Source: GAS368 sp965227745
GTDB taxonomy: Bacteria; Verrucomicrobiota; Verrucomicrobiia; Opitutales; Opitutaceae
Assembly (NCBI GenBank): GCA_965227745.1
Contig: OZ245769.1
Coordinates: 4,464,001-4,528,000 of the forward strand
Direction of reading: 5' to 3'
DNA length: 64,000 nucleotides
The notes under the pieces were generated by a model that saw only the letters and a program-made list of their open reading frames with translations, did no database searches and had not been told where the DNA came from. The translations under genes and the position numbers were made by a program. Positions within the stretch are counted from its first letter, which is position 1, and every line of letters starts with the position of its first letter. Shown here piece by piece: positions 1 through 5,977 of the stretch.

Positions 1-217
1 CAGCGTAGAGTTTTACGAGCGCCGCGCGGGCTTTCGTCCGCTCGACCAGCGGTTTGAGCTTCTCTGCGTAGCGCCCCTTGATGCGTTCGATGTCACCCGC
101 CTCCTCGGCCTTGAGTCGATCGATTTCGGTTTGAAGCAGGAGGACTTCGGAAGCGGCGGCGTCAAATTCGTCGCGCGAGGTGAGGGTGGGGGCGAGGATG
201 CGGTTATTGGTTTTCAT
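1..217 (-). CDS. Gam-like host-nuclease inhibitor (partial)
   Basis: The leftward reading frame starts with ATG at 217 and runs off the left edge, giving 72 residues. The product begins MKTNNRILAPTLTSRDEFD and continues as a charged helical region. It has the look of the Mu Gam / PF07352 family N-terminal coiled coil, in which two long helices dimerise and bind double-stranded DNA ends, shielding phage DNA from host exonuclease. It lies downstream of the helix-turn-helix gene on the same strand, as expected for an early phage operon. No Shine-Dalgarno sequence is visible. The family call rests on helix pattern and phage context, because only the N-terminal part is present. Confidence 0.65.
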   Translation of the reverse strand, partial: MKTNNRILAPTLTSRDEFDAAASEVLLLQTEIDRLKAEEAGDIERIKGRYAEKLKPLVERTKARAALVKLYA

Positions 218-302
218 GGTGAGGATGATGTGGGTTGCTGCGTGTAGTTGGTTTTTGGTTACAAATTGAGGTTGGTTATAGAAAAAGGGGAGGGGCATGC
301 GT

Positions 303-695
303 TCAGGCTGCTGACTCCGCGAGCATGGCTTTCAATTCTTCTTGTAGCTGCAGCAGCGTCTCGCGGGGGAGTTCACGCATGAGGCGCGCGCGATCCTCTG
401 CCGAAGTGAGGGAAAGGGTGATGTAGTCGCGATAGGCCTCGAGGGGCACGCGATACAGGGCGCGGATCGCCCCCTTGCCGCGCATGTCAGCCGCGTTCAG
501 TTTGCCTTCGACGATGAGGTCGATGACGTGCTGCCCCGTGACGCCGAGCCGCTTCGCGACTTCATCCACCCGAAGCATTGTGCGTCCTGGAAAATCGATG
601 GAGGGCAGGGCAAAGGTCTGTGCGGCTGTGGATTCAGTCGGAGGAAGCGTCGAGTTCCGACGCGCATCGGTTGTGGCGGATGGTTTGGTTGGCAT
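303..695 (-). CDS. Phage early helix-turn-helix DNA-binding protein
   Basis: This 130-residue protein carries a small MerR/excisionase-like helix-turn-helix at about residues 40-92 (MLRVDEVAKRLGVTGQHVID, then a basic beta-wing region), followed by a charged helical tail. The first 39 residues are low in complexity. An internal ATG at 578 has a well-spaced AGGA upstream and would give a 91-residue protein starting exactly at the helix-turn-helix, so the true start may be there. The gene is the first of the leftward early operon, divergent from the repressor, in the place that Ner holds in Mu. A role in early transcription or transposition control is inferred. Confidence 0.7.
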   Translation of the reverse strand: MPTKPSATTDARRNSTLPPTESTAAQTFALPSIDFPGRTMLRVDEVAKRLGVTGQHVIDLIVEGKLNAADMRGKGAIRALYRVPLEAYRDYITLSLTSAEDRARLMRELPRETLLQLQEELKAMLAESAA

Positions 696-749
696 AGTGA
701 CAAGCAGTGGTTGGAGGATTGCGGCCGGGGTGGTTTAGGGTTGCCATGC

Positions 750-822
750 AACAGCTTTAGCTGTTGTTTCTGTTACAGAATTACAAATTAGATACAGAAA
801 AAACAACAGGATGAGTACAGAA
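750..822. promoter_or_regulatory. Candidate repressor operator region between divergent phage genes
   Basis: Two palindromes lie side by side: AACAGC-TTTA-GCTGTT at 750-765 and TTCTGT-T-ACAGAA at 768-780. The heptamer TACAGAA occurs three times in one orientation, at 774-780, 793-799 and 816-822, the last inside the first codons of the repressor. This is AT-rich compared with its surroundings. The position between the leftward early operon and the rightward S24 repressor gene is where operators for both promoters would lie. Which protein binds is not known. Confidence 0.5.
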
Positions 823-1491
823 TCACAAGAGGAAAATAGTGATTATCTCCAGGGTTTTGCCCTGCGTTTGCAGAACTGCGCGACCGTCAAGCGCTTGGAG
901 CAGACAGATATTGCCGAGAGGCTGGGGGTGAGTCTTTCTCGAGTGGGAAACTGGTTTCAGGGGCGTAACTTTCCGCGCCGGTCCGAGCGGGCGCGCCTCG
1001 CGGAGGTGCTGGGCGTGACGGTCGATTTTCTCATTCATGGTCGCGCCGAAAACTACAGAATTACTCCAGCCGGAGTGGAGGAGGCTCGCGCTGAGTATGG
1101 CGGTGGCGCGGTGCGGGAGATTCCGGTGATCTCGTGGAGTCACGCTGGCTCAGCGGTGGCCTACGAGGAGATGCCGCGTCATTTCCGCGGCATGGTCTCA
1201 ACCACAAGCACCGACCCCAAGGCTTTCGCCGTGACGGTCGAGGGCGACTCCATGGAGCCCAAGGTTTTTGCCGGCGACCGCGTCGTCTGCGAGCCGAGCC
1301 GTCCCCCCACCAACGGCAAACCCGTCGTCGCCAAGCACGAAAACGAAGAAGTTCAGCTCCGCATCTATCATCGCCTGCCCACGGGAAAAATTCGCCTGGC
1401 CCCGCTTAATCCAGTGTATCCAGTAATCGAATACGAGGCCCGCGAGTTCCGCTGGATCTACCCGGTGAAGCACTTGGTGCGCGATTTCTAG
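811..1491 (+). CDS. XRE-family phage repressor with S24/LexA-like domain
   Basis: This 226-residue protein has an N-terminal XRE-type helix-turn-helix (about residues 18-75) and a C-terminal S24 peptidase-like fold (about 103-226). The Ala112-Gly113 cleavage pair (ISWSHAGSAV) and the nucleophile Ser147 (VEGDSMEP) are present. The position that holds the general-base lysine in LexA and lambda CI (EVTVKR, EFTFKK) reads EEVQLRIYH, so an arginine, Arg184, stands there. The C-terminal PLNPVYPVI matches the CI dimer region. It is the best candidate for the lysogeny repressor. The start at 811 is the only ATG before the helix-turn-helix. A 21-bp late-type site (1415-1435) lies inside its 3' end. Confidence 0.88.
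   Translation: MSTESQEENSDYLQGFALRLQNCATVKRLEQTDIAERLGVSLSRVGNWFQGRNFPRRSERARLAEVLGVTVDFLIHGRAENYRITPAGVEEARAEYGGGAVREIPVISWSHAGSAVAYEEMPRHFRGMVSTTSTDPKAFAVTVEGDSMEPKVFAGDRVVCEPSRPPTNGKPVVAKHENEEVQLRIYHRLPTGKIRLAPLNPVYPVIEYEAREFRWIYPVKHLVRDF
1415..1435 (+). promoter_or_regulatory. 21-bp site, copy 1 (inside repressor gene)
   Basis: TGTATC, nine bases, AATACG. First copy of a recurrent phage site with consensus YGTATC-N9-NNTACN (usually C as the first spacer base). The left half is nearly invariant and the right half is a looser inverted copy. The function is unknown; a dispersed operator or late-promoter element is possible. Confidence 0.45.
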
Positions 1492-1631
1492 GTCACGGCG
1501 ATGTCGGGCCGGCGCGATTCTACTGCTCTCGCCCGCTCGCCCTCCCGCGCCGTTTGGTAAGGCTGCCGCTCGTTGGCAGGCCGTCGCGCTCCCGCGTCCG
1601 TAACGCATCGCCTTGGCCGCGCCTCTCCTCG

Positions 1632-1668
1632 GGTAGGGTTCGACCTCCGGGCGAACCGTCAGGATGTC
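1632..1668 (+). repeat. Covarying hairpin repeat, copy 1
   Basis: Stem GGTTCG (1637-1642), loop ACCTCCGGG, stem CGAACC (1652-1657), followed by GTCAGGA. This is the first copy of a family in which the loop is fixed and the stem changes on both sides. It is preceded by the GGTAGG lead-in seen in most copies. Confidence 0.75.
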
Positions 1669-1731
1669 CAATTCTTCCTCCGGCTTCTTCTGCTCCCTTT
1701 CCACTGGGGCATTTTAAGTAAAGTTACAGCC

Positions 1732-1822
1732 GCGGTGGGTTGCGACCGTGTTTCGCAACAATTTCGAGCCACGCCCGCGCTTCGGCTGTGCGTAGTTGCG
1801 ACGCACGGTCGCAACCCACCGC
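1732..1822. repeat. Long inverted repeat (REP/MITE-like hairpin)
   Basis: Arms 1732-1750 and 1804-1822 are perfect 19-bp inverted copies (GCGGTGGGTTGCGACCGTG). After a two-base mismatch, TCGCAAC (1753-1759) and GTTGCGA (1795-1801) also pair, giving a stem of about 28 bp around a 35-nt GC-rich loop. No ORF fits it. No second copy was found in the window. Confidence 0.7.
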
Positions 1823-2097
1823 CGGCGATTCATTTTTTCAGCCACGGTTTAAATTAATCTGCTCTGGCGCATCACTAACGTGGCTCCGTCCTCCTGCCGC
1901 CGAGTCTTCGAGCTCCCTATGGCCATGGGCCACTCTGCTCCTCTTGTTATTGCGCCGAGCGCAGCGACGAAGCCATCCAGCTGTCTGCCTGCGGGGCGCT
2001 TCGCGCCTCCTCCTGTCGAAATAAATCACGTCTCGGATCGATCCTCATCGTCGCTGGGTCGGTCGCTTTTCTCCTCTGGGCTGCCTGCGAGGTATTT

Positions 2098-2118
2098 TGT
2101 ATCCAAATAATAAATACA
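2098..2118 (+). promoter_or_regulatory. 21-bp site, copy 2 (before first late gene)
   Basis: TGTATC, CAAATAATA, AATACA. With its flanks it forms a wider dyad, TTTGTAT and ATACAAA. It lies about 175 bp upstream of the first rightward late gene, in the AT-rich part of the gap. Confidence 0.5.
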
Positions 2119-2294
2119 AATAGTCCAGGAAACGCGCTTCGCCGCATTTTTCTGCCGAATCCGTTTCGATTTTTTCCAAAAAAAACGCCGCCCGGCCCCG
2201 AAAACTCAAAAACTCCGTATTTTTTCCCAATACAGCCAATACAGCCAATGGGAACCATGACAGCCTCCCGCGTCTTTGATATTCTGTAGGCATC

Positions 2295-3545
2295 GTGACG
2301 CTGATTCCTTCTGAAGCACTCTCCTCCCGCTCTCCGCGAGCCGCCGCCCGCCGCGTTGCGCCCCTCACCCTCGCCGCGCTCGCGACCCTCTCTTTCACCG
2401 GCTGCACCCTCTGGCCCTCCACCTGGCGCCTCGGCGGTTCTCCTCTAGATAAGCAACAAGCCGCCGCCGCCCGCCTCACCGTCGCGCAAGACGCCGCGCT
2501 CCACCGCGCCCAAGCCGCCGTCCATCAAGCCAGCGCCGCCCTCAACGCCCTCCCCGCCACCAGCATCTCCCCGTCCCCGCGTCTCCCCCTCTCCGCGTCC
2601 ACCCCCAATACCCCCACCACCCCCACCACCTCCGTCAACCCGTCCACCGCCGCCACCACCGCCACGCCCTCCGACCCCACCCGCCCGCTCGCCCTCGCCC
2701 GCGACTTCGTCGCCGAAGCCCGCGCGCTCCTCGATCAAGCCCGCGGCGCGCCCACCGCCGCCGAGGCTGCGCAATGGCAGGACCTCGTCACCGCCCTCCT
2801 CAGTGATCGCGCCGATATCCGCGCCCGCGCCGAACGCGAACGCACCGCCGCCGTGAGCGAGACCGCCCGCCTCGCCGAAAAACTCGCCGCCGCCACCGCC
2901 GCCGCCCAACGCGCCAATGACCACGCGCTCGCCTACGCCCGCGACCGCGAAGACCTCGCCGATTTCGCCGGCAAACTAAAGCTCGGCCTCTTTCTCCTCT
3001 TCGCGCTCGCCGCCCTGGGCTCCGTCCTCGCGGTTGCAGCGCGGTTGTTCCCCGGCCTCGGCGCGCTCGGCCTCGCGAGCCGCGTGATCGGCGGCGTCGT
3101 GGCGCCTGGCCTCGCCTACGCCGCCCACCGCGCCGAGGCCGGGCTGGCGGATGTGGGCGCCGGCCTGGCGCAACTCCGCCAGCTCGCCGGCCCCACCGCC
3201 GAGTCCCTCATCGAGCGCGCCATCGACCCCGCCGTCACCGACCCCCACCACCGCGCCCTCATCTCCGCCGGCGCCACCGCCGCCACACCTCTTTCTCGTT
3301 CTCTTAATCTTTCTCTTTCTCCCCAAGCCGCGCCCACGTCCACGCCCGAGCCCACGCCCACGTCCACCTCCATCTTCCCGCCCGCCCCCGCGTCGGCCTC
3401 CGAGCCCACCACCGCCTCCAACCCTCCGCCTCCCAACCTCTCCTCCTCTCCGCGTCTCCCCATCCCCGCGTCTCCCCTTCCGACCGCCACCGCCATCGCC
3501 ACCTCCACCGCCGCACCCGCCGCCACTCCCGAACCCACCACCTGA
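2295..3545 (+). CDS. Phage lipoprotein-like membrane protein with repeat-invaded linkers
   Basis: This 416-residue protein starts at GTG 2295 with AGG four bases upstream. Residues about 20-37 are hydrophobic and end in LSFTGC, a plausible lipobox. Alanine-rich charged helices follow (about 50-85 and 130-220), then a hydrophobic stretch LGLFLLFALAALGSVLAVAA at about 228-247. The C-terminal hundred residues are Pro/Thr/Ser-rich. Three segments are translations of the dispersed repeats seen in the phage gaps: SPRLPLSAS, SRSLNLSLSPQ and SPRLPIPAS. It heads the late region, where Mu-type phages keep lysis genes, so an envelope or spanin-like role is possible but not shown. Confidence 0.6.
   Translation: MTLIPSEALSSRSPRAAARRVAPLTLAALATLSFTGCTLWPSTWRLGGSPLDKQQAAAARLTVAQDAALHRAQAAVHQASAALNALPATSISPSPRLPLSASTPNTPTTPTTSVNPSTAATTATPSDPTRPLALARDFVAEARALLDQARGAPTAAEAAQWQDLVTALLSDRADIRARAERERTAAVSETARLAEKLAAATAAAQRANDHALAYARDREDLADFAGKLKLGLFLLFALAALGSVLAVAARLFPGLGALGLASRVIGGVVAPGLAYAAHRAEAGLADVGAGLAQLRQLAGPTAESLIERAIDPAVTDPHHRALISAGATAATPLSRSLNLSLSPQAAPTSTPEPTPTSTSIFPPAPASASEPTTASNPPPPNLSSSPRLPIPASPLPTATAIATSTAAPAATPEPTT
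2565..2600 (+). repeat. CGTCTCCCC-type pyrimidine repeat, copy 1 (coding)
   Basis: Alternating CGTCTCCCC and CTCCGCGTC blocks, translated in frame as SPRLPLSAS. The same pattern recurs at 3441, 4341, 4941, 10549 and 11591. Confidence 0.6.
3289..3322 (+). repeat. Pyrimidine-rich repeat, copy 1 (coding)
   Basis: Built from CTCTTTCTCGTTCTC and TTAATCTTTCTCTTTCTCC. The family core is TCTTTCTCTTTCCTC, then TTTATC, then TTAATCTTTCTC. Here it is in frame in the lipoprotein-like gene and encodes SRSLNLSLSP. Confidence 0.7.
3441..3480 (+). repeat. CGTCTCCCC-type repeat, copy 2 (coding)
   Basis: Lies near the end of the lipoprotein-like gene and encodes SPRLPIPASPL in its C-terminal linker. Confidence 0.55.
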
Positions 3546-3547
3546 CG

Positions 3548-4081
3548 ATGCCCCTCACCCATCTCCCCCGCCTCACCCACCTCCTCGACGTCGCGCAACT
3601 CTCCGTCCCCGCCGCCACCAGCGTCCCGGTCGCCGCGCCCACCGCGCCCTCCGTCGAAGCCGTCGGCCTCTTCGTCCTCATCGCCGTCATGCTCTCCCGC
3701 TGGCTCTGGGACTACAGCCGCCACCAACGCGAGACCGCCGCGCAATACGAGCCCCGCGCCCACCCGCCGCTCCACCAAACCTACGTCGCCCGCGACGACT
3801 TCGAAAAAATCCTCCACGTCGAGCGCACCGCCCTCGATCTCCTCCGCACCGAAACCAACACCGAGCTCAAACGCAGCGCCGCCCGCCGCGCCGAGATCTA
3901 CGACGAACAGAAAGGGCAGGGGGAACGCCTCGCCCGCGTCGAGACCGAGACCCGCCAGCAAAGCGCCGACCTCACCGCCATCAAACACGACATCGCCGAA
4001 CTCCACGATCGCATCGACGCCCTCCCGCAACGCCTCCTGACGCTCCTCCTCGACGCCCAAAAAGTCGCCGCAAAAAACTAA
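3548..4081 (+). CDS. Phage single-pass membrane protein with coiled coil
   Basis: This 177-residue protein starts two bases after the previous stop, so the two genes are probably cotranscribed. One hydrophobic helix, EAVGLFVLIAVMLSRWLW (about residues 37-54), is followed by a long charged helical region (about 80-170) with heptad character (ERTALDLLRTETNTELKRS, RLARVETETRQQSADL). This is the shape of an inner-membrane spanin or a membrane-tethered lysis factor. Next to a lipoprotein-like partner, an i-spanin/o-spanin pair is an attractive reading. It is inference from topology only; no family was recognised. Confidence 0.6.
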   Translation: MPLTHLPRLTHLLDVAQLSVPAATSVPVAAPTAPSVEAVGLFVLIAVMLSRWLWDYSRHQRETAAQYEPRAHPPLHQTYVARDDFEKILHVERTALDLLRTETNTELKRSAARRAEIYDEQKGQGERLARVETETRQQSADLTAIKHDIAELHDRIDALPQRLLTLLLDAQKVAAKN

Positions 4082-4125
4082 CCCCACCCCCGCCCATCTC
4101 CTGCCGCCGGCCCGCGCCCACCAAA

Positions 4126-4159
4126 TCTTTCTCTTTCCTCTTTCTCTTAATCTTTCTCC
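4126..4159 (+). repeat. Pyrimidine-rich repeat, copy 2
   Basis: TCTTTCTCTTTCCTC, TTTCTC, TTAATCTTTCTCC. A near-consensus intergenic copy, 59 bp before the hairpin. Confidence 0.75.
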
Positions 4160-4217
4160 GTCTCCGTCCAAAAGCCCCTCCCACCTCCACCCCGCGCCTC
4201 GCCCTTCCCGCTCCGAG

Positions 4218-4254
4218 GGTAGGGTCCGACCTCCGGGCGGACCGTCAGGACATC
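4218..4254 (+). repeat. Covarying hairpin repeat, copy 2
   Basis: Stem GGTCCG (4223-4228), loop ACCTCCGGG, stem CGGACC (4238-4243). Compared with copy 1 the T-A pair is now C-G on both sides. Confidence 0.78.
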
Positions 4255-4272
4255 GCCTAACCCCACATCCCC

Positions 4273-4293
4273 CGTATCCGATACTCAACTACA
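4273..4293 (+). promoter_or_regulatory. 21-bp site, copy 3
   Basis: CGTATC, CGATACTCA, ACTACA. It begins 19 bp after the hairpin, the same spacing as at 9738 and 13719. Confidence 0.5.
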
Positions 4294-4340
4294 AAATCGC
4301 GCCTCCGCCTCTCCCTCTCCCTTCCTCCCTCTACCCCCGC

Positions 4341-4386
4341 ATCTTCCTCTCCCCGCGTCTCCCCCTCTCCCCGTCTCCGCGTCCCC
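4341..4386 (+). repeat. CGTCTCCCC-type repeat, copy 3
   Basis: CCGCGTCTCCCCCTCTCC and CCGTCTCCGCGTCC in the untranslated leader of the next gene. Confidence 0.5.
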
Positions 4387-4575
4387 TCCGCCCGCCCCCT
4401 TTCACCGTCCCCCTCATCACCCCATCCGTCATCCCTCCTCGCTCCCACCGCCCATCCGCCCCACTACCCCCGTCCGCCGTCCACACCTCCTCCCTCCGAC
4501 CTTAGCGCCTTCGCGTCTTCGCGCTTAACCCCTCCACCGTCCGCCTCCGTCCATCACTTCCGAATTCCTCCTCCG

Positions 4576-4827
4576 ATGAAATCCCTCCATTTCGATCTCC
4601 TCCTCACCCTCCACGCCTCCGGCGAATTCGGCCTCCTCGCGCCCAATCTCGTCGACGATATGCGCCGCGGCCGCCACCGCAGCCTGACGCGCCCCGAGGT
4701 CGATGCCGCCCTCCGCGATCTCGCCGACCGCGCCTACGCCACGCTCTTCACCACCGATGCCGGCACCGCCCGCTGGCGCGCCACCGGACGCGGCACCTCC
4801 GCCCTCCGCGAGGAAGGTCTGCTCTAG
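4576..4827 (+). CDS. Small winged-helix-like phage protein
   Basis: An 83-residue protein beginning MKSLHFDLLLTLHASGEFGL. The pattern of a first helix (FDLLLTLHASG), a turn, a second helix with LTRPEVDAALRDLADRAY and a final basic strand (ARWRATGRG) resembles a winged-helix fold of the kind found in small proteins just before the Mu gp27-like gene. The leader is pyrimidine-rich with no Shine-Dalgarno sequence. A role in late transcription or head assembly would be guesswork. Confidence 0.55.
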   Translation: MKSLHFDLLLTLHASGEFGLLAPNLVDDMRRGRHRSLTRPEVDAALRDLADRAYATLFTTDAGTARWRATGRGTSALREEGLL

Positions 4828-4836
4828 TCAGCGACT

Positions 4837-4857
4837 CCTTCTCTTAATCTTTCTCTC
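4837..4857 (+). repeat. Pyrimidine-rich repeat, partial copy 3
   Basis: Only the 3' half is present: CCTTCTC, TTAATCTTTCTCTC, ten bases after the stop of the small winged-helix gene. Confidence 0.55.
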
Positions 4858-4922
4858 AGCCCGAGCCCCGAGCGCCCCGCTCGCGCCCTCCGCCTCTGCG
4901 TGCCCAGTCGCCGCAGCTTCAA

Positions 4923-5414
4923 ATGAAACCGCCCGCCCATTTCCCTCTCTCCCTGTCTCCGCGTCCCCCCGTCTCCGCGTCTCACGCCGAAACCGCACTG
5001 CTCCTCGCCGCTCTCCTCGGCCTCCTCACCGCCGCCGCCCTCCTCGTGCGCTTCACGACCGCGAATCCCCATCCGCACGCCACGTCCGCCGCTGTGCCCT
5101 CACTTTCCCGTCCGCCCCATTTTTCTCCTTTGTCCCTCTCCCTTTCCCACGCCGGCCCGGCATCCGGGCACACCACACTCGCTCCTCTTCAGGACGCCTG
5201 CCCCGTGGTCCGCGCCGCGCGTGGTCCCTTTCCGATGCGCGCCACCCTCCCGGCGCGATCGGCCAACCAGCCGGGCGGTGCTCTTCTTGTTCGGAGCGCC
5301 GTGTCCCACTCTCACGACGAAAGCGTGTCAGGCGTCCGCAGTGCGCCGACCGCTGCCGCCCGGCTGCGCAATTTCCCCGTCCCTCCCGCCTTCCTTTCCC
5401 GCTCTCCCTCATGA
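4923..5414 (+). CDS. Doubtful small membrane protein
   Basis: The 163-residue frame has one convincing hydrophobic helix, TALLLAALLGLLTAAALLVRF (about residues 23-43), preceded by a translated repeat (LSLSPRPPVSAS). Its stop overlaps the start of the gp27-like gene as ATGA, which favours a real gene. Against it, the rest is low-complexity Pro/Ser/Ala sequence that could arise from any C-rich DNA, and the part after residue 60 contains inverted repeats (GGACGCCTG near 5191 and CAGGCGTCC near 5330). If real, a holin or a small spanin would fit one membrane helix. Confidence 0.3.
   Translation: MKPPAHFPLSLSPRPPVSASHAETALLLAALLGLLTAAALLVRFTTANPHPHATSAAVPSLSRPPHFSPLSLSLSHAGPASGHTTLAPLQDACPVVRAARGPFPMRATLPARSANQPGGALLVRSAVSHSHDESVSGVRSAPTAAARLRNFPVPPAFLSRSPS
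4941..4984 (+). repeat. CGTCTCCCC-type repeat, copy 4
   Basis: CTGTCTCCGCGTCCCCCCG followed by TCTCCGCGTCTC, just after the ATG of the doubtful membrane protein. Confidence 0.5.
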
Positions 5415-5977
5415 AACGCGCCACCGCCTCCCGCAAACCCAACGGCAATCCGCGCACGCTGCACAACCGCCTCACCGCCGCGCAGCGCGAGGAACTCAAC
5501 ACCTGGCTGGTCGATGAAAACCTCACCTACGCCAAGGCCGAGGCCCGCCTCCTCGAACGCTTCAACGTCAAGACGCACCACGACACGCTGAGCCGCTACT
5601 ACACCTACCACGTCAACCCGTGGAAATACGCCCGCGCCCGGCAGCACGCGAACGATTTTGCCAAGCTCGCGAGTGGCAAATTCGACGAAGCCACCCTCAA
5701 GCGCGCGAGGCAGCTCGCCTTCGAGGCCCTCACCGATCGCGACCCCAATATCGCCGCCGCTCGCGGCCTCCTCAAAATCGTCGCCGACGCCTCCAAGCAA
5801 ACCCTCGCCGAGCGCCGCCTCGCCTTCGACACCGATAAATTCCGCCAGTCCATCAAAGCCGACGCCGAAAAAGGCCTCGACGCCCTCTTCGCCGAACTCG
5901 AAGGCGACCCCGAAGCCCTCGCCCTCTTCGACCGCATGCGCAACCGCGTGATGCAAACCCTGGAAGAAGCCGCATGA
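5411..5977 (+). CDS. Mu gp27-like protein (DUF3486), probable small terminase subunit
   Basis: This 188-residue protein (MKRATASRKPNGNPRTLHNR) has an N-terminal helix-turn-helix-like segment, LTAAQREELNTWLVDENLTYAKAEARLLERFNVKTHHDTLSRYYTY (about residues 20-65), and a helical C-terminal half. This arrangement and the place directly before the large terminase match the DUF3486/gp27 family of Mu-like phages. An in-frame upstream extension to 4703 exists but is low-complexity, so the ATG at 5411, overlapping the preceding stop, is preferred. The stop overlaps the next ATG as ATGA, indicating translational coupling with the terminase. Confidence 0.8.
   Translation: MKRATASRKPNGNPRTLHNRLTAAQREELNTWLVDENLTYAKAEARLLERFNVKTHHDTLSRYYTYHVNPWKYARARQHANDFAKLASGKFDEATLKRARQLAFEALTDRDPNIAAARGLLKIVADASKQTLAERRLAFDTDKFRQSIKADAEKGLDALFAELEGDPEALALFDRMRNRVMQTLEEAA

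Larger units (their letters stand above)
1492..2294. other. 803-bp non-coding gap between repressor and late genes
   Basis: No convincing gene was found on either strand. The gap holds a covarying hairpin (1632-1668), a long inverted repeat (1732-1822), a 21-bp site (2098-2118) and a tandem pair of TACAGCCAA (2231-2248). From about 2094 to 2290 it is AT-rich with A and T tracts. That segment lies directly before the first rightward late gene, so it probably contains the late promoter, although no clear -35/-10 pair could be fixed. Confidence 0.6.
4082..4575. other. 494-bp late-gene gap with full repeat module
   Basis: No gene was seen. In order the gap holds a pyrimidine-rich repeat (4126-4159), a covarying hairpin (4218-4254), a 21-bp site (4273-4293) and a CGTCTCCCC-type repeat (4341-4386). 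The last 180 bp before the next ATG is almost all pyrimidine on the + strand and has no Shine-Dalgarno sequence. Confidence 0.7.

Noticed and set aside
786..800. GATACAG in the early control region as a reverse 21-bp site
   Set aside because: The partner half at the required distance (CAGAAT) does not match YGTATC.
4703..5410. N-terminal extension of the gp27-like protein
   Set aside because: Low-complexity Pro/Ser/Arg sequence overlapping another gene; the conserved protein begins at 5411 with ATGA overlap.
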